NCBI RefSeq assembly: GCF_000024345.1
Contig: NC_013729.1
Span: 4,464,001 to 4,528,000 of the forward strand
DNA from: Kribbella flavida DSM 17836
Lineage (GTDB): Bacteria; Actinomycetota; Actinomycetes; Propionibacteriales; Kribbellaceae
DNA: 64,000 nt
Direction of reading: 5' to 3'
In this document: piece after piece, positions 25,764 to 34,314 of the stretch
Position numbering within the stretch: the stretch's first letter is position 1
Layout: each line of letters begins with the position of its first letter
The notes under the pieces: model-generated
The model's database searches: none
What the model was told of the DNA's origin: nothing
The model's input: the letters and a program-made list of their open reading frames with translations, nothing else
Made by a program: the position numbers and the translations under genes

Positions 25764-28700
25764 CTATCTGGCCACCTTGACGGTGACCTCCTTGGTCACC
25801 CCCTCGGCCAGGTCGCTGCCGAGGTAGGCCGCCGCCACCGTCAGCTGGCCGCCCTTGGGAATCCTGGGCCACTCGAACACCGCCCGGCCGTCGGTGACGG
25901 TGTCGACGAGCGTCGCGCCGCCGTCGATCCGCACCCGGACCTCGCCGGTCACCGGTACGCCGCCGGACGCCGCCAGCTGGACCGTGATCCGTGCCCGGTT
26001 GCCGGACAGCTTGGACGCGGTGACGTCCATGGTCGGCACCACCTTCGCGACGACCACCTCCACCGCCGACGACGACGGCAGGTGCGCGGCGTCCCCGCCG
26101 TACCGCAGGGTGAGGTCGTACGTGCCGGGCAGCAGCGCCTTGGCGGGCAGCACCAGGGTCCCTCTGCCGTCGGAGACCGCGGCCGTTGCCAGGACGGTTG
26201 CCCCTCGCAACAGTTGGACCGTCCCCGTGGCCTCCGCCGGCGACACTGCCACCGACACGGTGCCGGACACGCCGTACGTCGTCGGCAGTGCCACTCCCGC
26301 CACGGCTGTGGTCGCCAGCCCGCCGCCTTCGTCCTTCACCGTGATGGTCACCTTCGCGGGAGCTGAGGCGTCCTCCCCGTCGTCGGCGCGGTAGGTGAAA
26401 ACGTCCTTGCCGGTGAAGCCGACGTCGGGGGTGTAGGTGAGTGAGCCGTTGGCAGCCAGCGTCACCGTGCCGTTGACGGGCTGGGTGGCACCGGTAGCCG
26501 TCAGGACATCGTCGTCACCGTCGGTGTCGTTCGCCAGTACGCCGGGCGCCGGCAGTACGAGCGCCTGTCCCTCGACGGCCTCGTAGGCGTCGTCACCGGC
26601 GACCGGGACGAGGTTGACCGGCGGCTCCTCCCCCGCCTCCACCGTGATGGTCACCGTCGTTCGCGCCGAGGCGGCGGTCCCGTCGAAGGCCGTGTAGGTG
26701 AAGGTGTCCGTGCCGGAGAACCCGGCCTTCGGGGTGTAGGTGAAGGACCCGTTCGCCGCCAGGGCGACCGTGCCGTTGGCCGGCTGGGTGACGCCGCCCG
26801 CGGTCAGCGCGTTGCCGTCGGCGTCCGTGTCGTTGGCCAGCACACCAGGCGCCGCGACGGTGAGCGGCTTGTCCTCCACGGTCCCGTACGCGTCGGCAGC
26901 CCCGACCGGAGCGGCGTTCACCGGCGGACCCGTGTGGAGCTGCGCGACCTGCTCCGCGGAGAGCTCGTACCCGTACATCCGGAAGTCGTCGACCAGCCCG
27001 TCGAACCTCGGGTCGGGCCAACTGGTTCCGCCGATGAAGTTCGCCGCGGTGTTGCCACCCACGCCGATGTCACCGATGCCGACCGTGAAGTCGGTCCGGG
27101 TGGCCCGCAACTCGCCGTCGAAGTAGATCTTGCCGGTCGAGCCGCTCATCGTGAACACGACGTGCGTCCACTCGTTCAGCGGCAGGTCGTTGCCCGCACC
27201 GAGCGTGAGCCGTTCCTGCACGGGATTGCCGGGTGCCTTGAACGTCGCCGCGAACCCGGTCGCCCCGGCCGCCTGCGTGGAGGACTGGAGCAGGAAGAAC
27301 GTGTCCGTGCTGCTGCCGATCTGGAGCAGCGGCACCCAGTTCGGCAGGGCGTCCGGACGCGCCCACAGCGACACGGTGAACTCCTCGTCCATGCCGGCCT
27401 CGATGTTGTCCGGGAGCCGGACCTGGTTGCCCGTGCCCGCCGCGCCGCCCGGCAACGACACCGCGCTGCCGAACCGCCCACCGGACGCCCAGGACGTCGT
27501 ACCCTCGAGGGTCGCCGCGCCGATCGACGGGTCGTTGCCCCTGTTGGCCGCAGAGGTGCCCTGGCCCTCGTCGAAGGTGTAGTGCACCGGGACACCAACG
27601 CCCGGCGGTGGCCGCTCGACCGTGTGGGTCACTGTGGCCGAGGAGTCGCGCCAGCCCTCGGCCGCGACGAAGCGGACCTCGATCTGGTGCGCGCCCGGGG
27701 ACAGCGTGAGCGCGGGGAAGGTCACGGCTCCGTCGGCCACGTCGACCGTCGAACCGACGCTGGCACCGTCGACCCACAGCTGAGCGGTGCCCTTGGCCTG
27801 CGCCCCCGCCTCGTCGGTGACGCCGGCCGAGACCGTCACCGGCTCGGCGAACGGCGACGGCGAGGCCGGGTCGACCTTGACGGTCGTGGTCGTGCGCAGC
27901 GCCGAGCCGGCTGCGTACAGCGCCGCCACGTCCGCCGCGGTCAGCGTGGCGGTGTAGAGACGAACGTCGTCCATCAGACCGTCGAACGCCGGGTCCGGGA
28001 AGCCGTTGCGTCCCAGCCAGTTGTTCGTGGTCGGACCGATGTCGGTCATGTCGATCGTCAGGTCGTTCCGGGTCGCGATCGCCTCGCCGTTGAGGTACAG
28101 CGTGCCGACCGCGCCTTGGCGGGTGAAGGCGACGTGGTTCCACTGGTTCGCGGCGACGTCCTTGGTGGGACTGGCGTAGACCCGCTCCTGCAGAGCGTTG
28201 CCCTTCGCCTTGAACGTGGCCGCGAGTCCGGTGCCGCCTGCTGCCTGGGTCTGCATCTGGAGCTGGAAGAAGCTTCCGGCGTCGCCGAGCCCGTCGCCGA
28301 GGTGGAACAGACCGATCCAGTCGCCCTTGGTGTCGGGACGCACCCACAGCGCCGTGGTGAAGTCCGCCGCACCCTGGAGCAGGTTGTCCGGCAGATCCAC
28401 CGCGTTGGTGTTGCTGCCACCGGGCAACTCGACCGCCTTGCCGAAGACACCGTGGTCGGACCAGCCGGTGGTGCCGGTCAGCACCGCGGCCCCGATTCCG
28501 CCCGCGTCGCCGGTGTTCGCGGCCGTCGAGCCCTGGCCCTCCTCGAACTCGTAGTGGACCGGGACGTCGGACGCTCCCGGATCCGTGCCGATGATCACCA
28601 GGTTGTCGATCATCAGGCCGGCGCCGGTTCCCGGTGCCCGGAGGCTGAGCGTCTGCGACCTGGCCGCGGCCGTGAAGGTGCCGACGTACGTGCCGAAGGC

Positions 28701-31529
28701 GGCTGTCGACGGCAGGTCGGTCGTGGCGGTGAGCGTGGTGGTGAGATCGGCGACCGACAGGGCGGCTGTTGCCGCGCCGGCCCCGGCAGCCGAGCGGCTG
28801 TCGCGTGCGTAGCGCAGCGAGATCCGGTACTCACGTCCCGGGTCGAGGCCCTTCAGCGTGCGCTCGAGATGGCCCGAGCTGCCCAGACCGAGGTGGTAGC
28901 CGGTGAGACCGAGACCACCCTGGCCGGCGGCGCTGCCACGGACCAGCTGGACCTGACTCTTCACCGTCCACGGCGTCATCCGGGCGTTGCCCGGGGCAAC
29001 GTCGACGACCGGGGCCGGGTTGCCGCCACGCCAGTCGGTGGGCAGCCGCGGGTACTCGAACTGGTCCACGACCTGCGGAGTCCGCTGGTCCATCGTCACC
29101 TTGGGGTCGACGGTCACGATCTTCGCGACCGACGGGGTGCCGTCGGCGTCGAACACGAACAGCATGTAGGCACCGGGCGGCGCGAACGTGCCGTCGGCCG
29201 GCGCGGTGATGTTCACCGTGCCCCCGGCCTGGCTGAACTTCAGGTCCTGGAAGTTCTGGTCGTTGTTGAAGCCGTGCGTCACCGACCCGTTGCGGACCAG
29301 CGTGACCCGGGAGACCGGACCGGACGTGGCGATCCGGAAGTCGCCGTTGTAGCCGATCTTCTGCGGCGCGTCGGTGATCACCGGACGCACCGCGGGCTCG
29401 TTCCCGTCGAACAGGTACGACGGGGAGTAGTACTCCACGTCGGTGTAGTTGCGCGGACCGGGAGCGCCGCCGCCGCCGATCATCACCCGGCCGTCGGGCA
29501 GCAGCAGGGCCGCGGAGTGGTAGAGGCGGGCGTGCTCGTGCGGCACCGCGACCTCGGTCCACTCCCCGGTCTCGGGGTCCCAGATCTCGGCGGTCGTGGC
29601 GTAGCCACCGTTGCCGTTGTTCTCGCGGCCGCCGCCGGTCACCATCACGTCGCCGTCGGGCAGAACCGTCGAGGTCGCCCAGTGGCGCTGGTGCTTCATC
29701 GGCTTGGTCGCGGTGAGAACCGGGCTGGCCGTGCCGCCGGTGATGTCGACGGTGAAGCCGGCCCGGGCACCGTCGGGCCCGCCCCCGTTGGCCCACCAGC
29801 CGCCGCCGACCTGGAGGATCTTGCCGGGACGGTACATCGTCGCCGTGGACGTCGCGCCGACCGGGTTGCCGTTGGCACCCTGGTTGGCGATGCCGGCGGG
29901 CAGCGTGCCGCGCAGGGTCAGCTGTCCCTCCCCGTTGTTGCCCTGGGGGTCGAGCTCGAACATCTGCGTGCCACTGATGTTGAACAGGTTGCCGCTGCCC
30001 GGCGCGACGAACGCGCGCGGGTACCACCAGCGGTTCTCGTCCGCACCGGTGTGGTCGGCACCGCCGTCGCCGTACGCCGCCGGGCTCCGGGCACCGTCCA
30101 GCGTCTTCCAGCCCGACCCCTTGTCCGGGGTGTAGATCTCCGGGGTGAGCACACCCGGTCCGCCGGGTCCACCGCGCAGGCTGCCCCCCTGGACGACGAT
30201 GTCGCCGTTCGGCATCGTCGTGCCGGTCGGGTACCACCGGGGGTAGTTCATGGGCGCCTCGTTCTGCAGCCCGTTGTTGGTGGAGTAGCTGGTGACACCG
30301 ACGGCGCCGTCGTTCGGGGCGTTGCCACCCAGGCCGTCGTCACCGCCGACCGTCATCGTGGAGTGGTTGTGCGGGCTCTGCACCTGCATCGCGCAGAACA
30401 GGTCGGTGTAGGTGGTGTTCGGAAGAATGCCGTTGCGGAGGTTCGCCAGGGTCCTCGGCTCGGCGGGGTCCCAGACGTCGACCTCCATCTGGCCGCCCTG
30501 GGTGATCGCGCTGTTGCCGGTCCAGTCGAACGGCGTGGTGTCGTTGCCCCAGCCTCCGACACTGCCGAAGGACTGCACCTTGCCGTCGGAGGTCAGCGCC
30601 ATGTTGATCGGCATCAGCGGCCACGGCGTCACGCCGCTCCACGCGCCGGCCTTGTCCTTCACCGGCGGCGAGCAGTCCGCGGGCAGCAGGCCGGCGGCGT
30701 AGGCGAGGCCGTTCTTCAGCTGGGTCCGGATCGGAGCCTCGGCGTACGCCGTGCCCTCGTGCCCCATGCCGGTGTACCAGGACCGGCCGGCGTCGATCTC
30801 CTGGCACCAGGTGACCGGGTGGGAGGTGCCCTGGCGACCCATGCCGTACGACGTCTCGTCGACCTCCAGCAGAGTACGGACGTGCGGCGCCGGGTTGACC
30901 ACCCAGTCGTACCACTCGTCGCTGCGGGTGAAGCTGGCCGCCAGCCCCTGGGTGAGCGGGTGACCGGTGTCCTTCACGGTCACCCGGCCCGGCCGGATGG
31001 CGGGGTTCTCCGGATGCCCCTCCGAGACGGCACCGACGAGGCGGGCGTAGAACGGGTTGACGTCGTGCTCGCTCTCGCCGACCGACCAGCCGGCGTAGTG
31101 CAGGCCCAGGTAGCCGCCGCCGCCCCGGATGTAGGTCTCGAGCGCGGTGCGCTGTGCCGCGTTGAAGAGCACACCGCCCGTCTGCGCGAAGACCACGGCG
31201 TCCCGGGTCGCGAGGTTCTCGGTGGTGAAGACCGACGGGTCGTCGGTCTCCTGGATGTTCACCGGCTGGTTGTACTGCGTGCCCAACTCGGTGGCCAGGT
31301 CCCGGACGGCCTGCCGCGCCTGCACGTGCGAGGCGTGGAAGTTGGGCTTGTAGAACAACAGGACGTTGAGCTGCCCGTCGTCGGCGGCGGCCGGCGTCGG
31401 GGCGGCGGCGGCTGAGGCCGCTGAGCCGGCGCCGAGCGCGAGCGCGACGAGCACGGCGACGAAGCGGGCGAACGGTCGGCGGAAGCGTGCAGTGAGCGGC
31501 ACGGGCGCTGATCTGCTGGTCACGGTCAT
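25764..31529 (-). CDS. Secreted ThuA plus AA5 copper-radical oxidase multi-domain protein, 1921 residues
   Basis: Start chosen at ATG 31529 (AAGGTG, 7 bases away) where a signal peptide begins. Order: signal (1-44), ThuA-like glutamine-amidotransferase-fold domain (about 54-280), galactose-oxidase-like seven-bladed propeller with its E-set domain (about 295-807), a jelly-roll domain (about 815-965), LamG (988-1205), Ig-like (1211-1305), LamG (1313-1530), two cadherin-like VLANDTDxDGNxLT repeats (1538-1729) and Ig-like repeats to the end. The oxidase ligands are complete: Cys379 and Tyr433 (thioether pair), Tyr670-His671 and His752. It should oxidise a primary alcohol or aldehyde of a sugar and release H2O2. 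ThuA fused to an AA5 oxidase is notable. Two IclR-type sites lie upstream. Confidence 0.9.
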   Translation of the reverse strand: MTVTSRSAPVPLTARFRRPFARFVAVLVALALGAGSAASAAAAPTPAAADDGQLNVLLFYKPNFHASHVQARQAVRDLATELGTQYNQPVNIQETDDPSVFTTENLATRDAVVFAQTGGVLFNAAQRTALETYIRGGGGYLGLHYAGWSVGESEHDVNPFYARLVGAVSEGHPENPAIRPGRVTVKDTGHPLTQGLAASFTRSDEWYDWVVNPAPHVRTLLEVDETSYGMGRQGTSHPVTWCQEIDAGRSWYTGMGHEGTAYAEAPIRTQLKNGLAYAAGLLPADCSPPVKDKAGAWSGVTPWPLMPINMALTSDGKVQSFGSVGGWGNDTTPFDWTGNSAITQGGQMEVDVWDPAEPRTLANLRNGILPNTTYTDLFCAMQVQSPHNHSTMTVGGDDGLGGNAPNDGAVGVTSYSTNNGLQNEAPMNYPRWYPTGTTMPNGDIVVQGGSLRGGPGGPGVLTPEIYTPDKGSGWKTLDGARSPAAYGDGGADHTGADENRWWYPRAFVAPGSGNLFNISGTQMFELDPQGNNGEGQLTLRGTLPAGIANQGANGNPVGATSTATMYRPGKILQVGGGWWANGGGPDGARAGFTVDITGGTASPVLTATKPMKHQRHWATSTVLPDGDVMVTGGGRENNGNGGYATTAEIWDPETGEWTEVAVPHEHARLYHSAALLLPDGRVMIGGGGAPGPRNYTDVEYYSPSYLFDGNEPAVRPVITDAPQKIGYNGDFRIATSGPVSRVTLVRNGSVTHGFNNDQNFQDLKFSQAGGTVNITAPADGTFAPPGAYMLFVFDADGTPSVAKIVTVDPKVTMDQRTPQVVDQFEYPRLPTDWRGGNPAPVVDVAPGNARMTPWTVKSQVQLVRGSAAGQGGLGLTGYHLGLGSSGHLERTLKGLDPGREYRISLRYARDSRSAAGAGAATAALSVADLTTTLTATTDLPSTAAFGTYVGTFTAAARSQTLSLRAPGTGAGLMIDNLVIIGTDPGASDVPVHYEFEEGQGSTAANTGDAGGIGAAVLTGTTGWSDHGVFGKAVELPGGSNTNAVDLPDNLLQGAADFTTALWVRPDTKGDWIGLFHLGDGLGDAGSFFQLQMQTQAAGGTGLAATFKAKGNALQERVYASPTKDVAANQWNHVAFTRQGAVGTLYLNGEAIATRNDLTIDMTDIGPTTNNWLGRNGFPDPAFDGLMDDVRLYTATLTAADVAALYAAGSALRTTTTVKVDPASPSPFAEPVTVSAGVTDEAGAQAKGTAQLWVDGASVGSTVDVADGAVTFPALTLSPGAHQIEVRFVAAEGWRDSSATVTHTVERPPPGVGVPVHYTFDEGQGTSAANRGNDPSIGAATLEGTTSWASGGRFGSAVSLPGGAAGTGNQVRLPDNIEAGMDEEFTVSLWARPDALPNWVPLLQIGSSTDTFFLLQSSTQAAGATGFAATFKAPGNPVQERLTLGAGNDLPLNEWTHVVFTMSGSTGKIYFDGELRATRTDFTVGIGDIGVGGNTAANFIGGTSWPDPRFDGLVDDFRMYGYELSAEQVAQLHTGPPVNAAPVGAADAYGTVEDKPLTVAAPGVLANDTDADGNALTAGGVTQPANGTVALAANGSFTYTPKAGFSGTDTFTYTAFDGTAASARTTVTITVEAGEEPPVNLVPVAGDDAYEAVEGQALVLPAPGVLANDTDGDDDVLTATGATQPVNGTVTLAANGSLTYTPDVGFTGKDVFTYRADDGEDASAPAKVTITVKDEGGGLATTAVAGVALPTTYGVSGTVSVAVSPAEATGTVQLLRGATVLATAAVSDGRGTLVLPAKALLPGTYDLTLRYGGDAAHLPSSSAVEVVVAKVVPTMDVTASKLSGNRARITVQLAASGGVPVTGEVRVRIDGGATLVDTVTDGRAVFEWPRIPKGGQLTVAAAYLGSDLAEGVTKEVTVKVAR

Positions 31530-31626
31530 GGCGGTCACCTTGGGATTCGGCGGAAAAGGTGGCGAGGGCAGGGAACCTCTGCTGGGCCAGAACGTATGAC
31601 GCACCCCACACAGAGTCAAGAACTCG

Positions 31627-31672
31627 ATCCAGATTTGTGAACCTTTAGAGAGTTTGGTCCAGATATGTGAAC
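31627..31672. promoter_or_regulatory. Tandem candidate IclR operators, sites B1 and B2
   Basis: ATCCAG-ATTT-GTGAAC (31627-31642) and GTCCAG-ATAT-GTGAAC (31657-31672) are direct repeats 30 bases apart, each an imperfect 6-4-6 palindrome. They lie about 100-145 bases before the copper-oxidase start and match the sites at 25417, 39679 and 39745. Confidence 0.6.
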
Positions 31673-31685
31673 CGCAATCCCGGAA

Positions 31686-31750
31686 ACGGGCACTCACCCG
31701 CCTCCTCGCCGCGCTCCAGAGGATCGGCGAGTGGTCGGGTGAGTGCCCGT
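31686..31750. terminator. Long hairpin after the aldehyde dehydrogenase gene
   Basis: A 15-bp perfect inverted repeat (arm ACGGGCACTCACCCG, 31686-31700, and its complement at 31736-31750) encloses a smaller CTCGCC/GGCGAG stem. It ends 17 bases from the dehydrogenase stop. It would terminate the uronate operon before the copper-oxidase promoter. Confidence 0.75.
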
Positions 31751-31767
31751 CAGGCCCCCGGTGGTGC

Positions 31768-33264
31768 TCAGCGGAGCTCGGCGATGACCGTCTTCAGTTC
31801 GGTGTAGTCGTCCAGGCCGAACGAGCCGAGCTCACGGCCCCAGCCGGACTGCTTGAAGCCACCGCGTGGCAGGGTCACGTCGTCGGCGTGCCAGGTGTTG
31901 AGCCAGACCGTGCCCGCCCGCAGCCGGCTGCCGACGCGGTGCGCGGTGCCGAGGTTCTGGGACCAGACGCCGGCCGCGAGGCCGTACACCGTGTTGTTGG
32001 CGGCCGCGACGACCTCGTCCTCGGTGTCGAAGGCGATCGCGGTCACCACGGGACCGAAGATCTCGTCGGTCTGCACGGCCATCTGCTCGGTGACGGAGGT
32101 GATCAGGGTCGGTGCCACGAAGTAGCCGCGGTCACCGACCGCGTCGGCACTGCCCGCGGTGAGAACAGCGCCGTCCTGCACCGCCCCGCGGATGTAGCCC
32201 AGCACCTTCTCGTGCTGCTCCTGCGAGACCAGCGGCCCCATGTGCGAGGCCGGGTCGAAACCGTCGCCCACCTTGATCGCCCGCGCGGCCGCGGCAACGC
32301 CCTCGACGACCTGGTCGAAGACGTCGCGCTGCACGTAGAGGCGCGAGCCGTTGACGCAGCACTGGCCCTCGTTGAAGTAGCCACCCAGCACCGCGCCGGC
32401 GACGGCGGCGTCCAGGTCTGCGTCGTTGAAGATGATGTTGGGAGCCTTGCCACCGAGCTCGAGCGACACCTTCTTGAGGTTGCCCGAGGCAGCGGCGGCG
32501 ATCTTCTTGCCGACCTCGGTGCTGCCGGTGAAGGCGACCTTGTCGACGCCGTGGTGGTCGACGAGCGCGGCGCCGGTCTCGCCGAAGCCGGGCACGATGT
32601 TGACGACGCCGGCGGGCACACCGGCCTCGAGCAGCAGCTCGCCGAGGCGCAGAGCGGTCAACGGGGTCTGCTCGGCGGGCTTGAGGATGACGGTGTTGCC
32701 CGCCGTGATGGCCGGCACGATCTTGAAGCAGGCCATCAGCAACGGGAAGTTCCACGGCACGATGCCGGCGACCACGCCGATCGCCTCGCGCCGGGTGTAG
32801 GCGTGGAAGTCCCGGCCGGGCACCGACATCGGGATGGTCGTGCCCTCCATCTTGGTCGCCCAGCCGGCGAAGTAGCGGAACAGCTCGGCCGAGGTCGCGA
32901 CGTCACCGTCGCGGGCCGCCTCGACCCGCTTGCCGTTGTCCAGAGCCTCCAGCTGGGCCAGCTCGTCGGCGTGGGCCTCGATCAGGTCGCCGATGCGCCA
33001 CAGCAGGTGGGAGCGGTCGCGCGGTGTCATCTTCGACCACGGCGAGGGCGACTCGAACGCAGTCCGCGCCGCGACGACCGCGCGGTCGACGTCGACGGCC
33101 GACGCCTGCGCGACCTGGACGAGCACCTCCTCGGTCGCCGGGTTGACGGTGGCGAAGGTCTTGCCGTCCTTCGCGTCCACCCATTCGCCGTCGATCAGCA
33201 GCTGCTTGGGCGAGGACAGGAACGAGCGGACGGCGGGCAGCAGGGTGGAGTTCTCGTGGGGCAT
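31768..33264 (-). CDS. NAD(P)-dependent aldehyde dehydrogenase
   Basis: The 498-residue ALDH-superfamily enzyme has the cofactor-binding PWNFPLLMACFKIVPA region, catalytic Glu269 (LELGGKAP) and the GQCC nucleophile (Cys303). Late EIFGPV and FKQSGWGRELG elements are also present. It is closest in feel to betaine, phenylacetaldehyde or glycolaldehyde-type ALDHs. In this setting it could oxidise an aldehyde arising from uronate catabolism, for example 2-oxoglutarate semialdehyde or glycolaldehyde, but that is inference. GGAAGG precedes the ATG by 5 bases. It is the last gene of the kduI-led operon, 54 bases after the permease. Confidence 0.93.
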   Translation of the reverse strand: MPHENSTLLPAVRSFLSSPKQLLIDGEWVDAKDGKTFATVNPATEEVLVQVAQASAVDVDRAVVAARTAFESPSPWSKMTPRDRSHLLWRIGDLIEAHADELAQLEALDNGKRVEAARDGDVATSAELFRYFAGWATKMEGTTIPMSVPGRDFHAYTRREAIGVVAGIVPWNFPLLMACFKIVPAITAGNTVILKPAEQTPLTALRLGELLLEAGVPAGVVNIVPGFGETGAALVDHHGVDKVAFTGSTEVGKKIAAAASGNLKKVSLELGGKAPNIIFNDADLDAAVAGAVLGGYFNEGQCCVNGSRLYVQRDVFDQVVEGVAAAARAIKVGDGFDPASHMGPLVSQEQHEKVLGYIRGAVQDGAVLTAGSADAVGDRGYFVAPTLITSVTEQMAVQTDEIFGPVVTAIAFDTEDEVVAAANNTVYGLAAGVWSQNLGTAHRVGSRLRAGTVWLNTWHADDVTLPRGGFKQSGWGRELGSFGLDDYTELKTVIAELR

Positions 33265-33318
33265 GGTGGCCTTCCGTGGGAGTGAGCTGGACGAACGTGC
33301 GGGGCAGAACGGCTTCGG

Positions 33319-34314
33319 CTACTTGATGATCAGCACCTTCGACCGGTCGAGGGTGAGGGCGACAGCGGCGACGATGATCGCGCCGTACAGGATCTGCTCG
33401 TAGGCGGACGGGACACCGACGATCGGCAGCCCGACCCGCAGCAGCGTGACGACCAGCGCGCCGGCGAGGCTTCGCCACACACTGCCGTGACCGCCGGTGA
33501 TCGCGGTGCCGCCGACCACGATGGCCGCGACGGCCGGCAGCAGCAGGTTGTCGGCCATGGTGGGGCTACCGCTGAACTGGCGCGAGACCAGCATCACCGC
33601 GGCGAGCCCGGCGCAGGCACCGGAGACGCAGAACGCACCGATCTTGACCAGGTCGACAGGTGTGCCCGCGAGTCGCGCCGCCGACTCGGAGTACCCGGTC
33701 GCGGAGATCCAGCTGTGCAGCGGGGTCAGCTTGAGCACCACGGAGATCACGGCGACGACGATGATCGCCACGGCCAGCGACATCGGCACGTAGCCCCCGA
33801 CGTAGAGGTCCAGCCACGCGATCGTCGAGTCGTCCACGACCCGCACGGTGCCGGCGCCGGAGACGACCAGAGCGACCGCGGACAGGATGCTCATTCCGCC
33901 CAGCGTGACGATGAACGACGGTATCCGGAGCAGCACGTGCGCCACGCCCTGCACCGCGCCGATCGCCGCCGCGGCCAGTACGACGGCCGGCGTGGCCAGG
34001 CCACCGAGGTCCGGCAGCCACAGAGCGAGGAAGACGGTCGACACCGAGGCCAGCGCCGCGATGGACAGGTCGATGCCGCCGCAGAGCACGACGAGCGTCG
34101 CGCCCGCGGCGAGCACGATGAGGGGCGCAGCCGTCCGCGACGCCGCGGTCAGGCTGCGCTGGGTCAGGAACTCCGGGTCCGCGATCGTCAGCGCGGCCAG
34201 CAGCACCGCCAGCGCGATGAGCGGCATGTACGACGTGAGCCGCCGCGCCGGACCAGGACCACCCTTCACGGTCGCGGGCCCGGCGGCCGGCTTCGTGGTG
34301 ACTGGGGTGCTCAT
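33319..34314 (-). CDS. ABC sugar permease, RbsC type (first of two)
   Basis: The 331-residue membrane protein has about nine hydrophobic helices and the BPD_transp_2 signatures (LCGGIDLSIAALASVS and AIVVGGTAITGGHGSVWRSL). It belongs to the carbohydrate group 2 importers (ribose, galactose, xylose). The start at ATG 34314 overlaps the stop of the ATPase gene, so its synthesis is coupled. A second, different permease gene lies upstream of the ATPase, and the pair probably forms a heterodimeric channel. Confidence 0.93.
   Translation of the reverse strand: MSTPVTTKPAAGPATVKGGPGPARRLTSYMPLIALAVLLAALTIADPEFLTQRSLTAASRTAAPLIVLAAGATLVVLCGGIDLSIAALASVSTVFLALWLPDLGGLATPAVVLAAAAIGAVQGVAHVLLRIPSFIVTLGGMSILSAVALVVSGAGTVRVVDDSTIAWLDLYVGGYVPMSLAVAIIVVAVISVVLKLTPLHSWISATGYSESAARLAGTPVDLVKIGAFCVSGACAGLAAVMLVSRQFSGSPTMADNLLLPAVAAIVVGGTAITGGHGSVWRSLAGALVVTLLRVGLPIVGVPSAYEQILYGAIIVAAVALTLDRSKVLIIK

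Noticed and set aside
26934-31415. 1493-codon open frame on the plus strand opposite the copper-oxidase gene
   Set aside because: Antisense shadow: very Arg/Val/Gly-rich, no domain pattern. The minus-strand product has complete recognisable domains.
31627-31672. Tandem repeats as a small mobile-element end
   Set aside because: Only two 16-bp units with internal symmetry, positioned in a promoter region and matching sites upstream of iclR. Operator is the simpler reading.
31529-31697. N-terminal 56-residue extension of the copper-oxidase frame
   Set aside because: It would run through the tandem operator repeats and lacks a ribosome binding site. The ATG at 31529 has one and begins a signal peptide.
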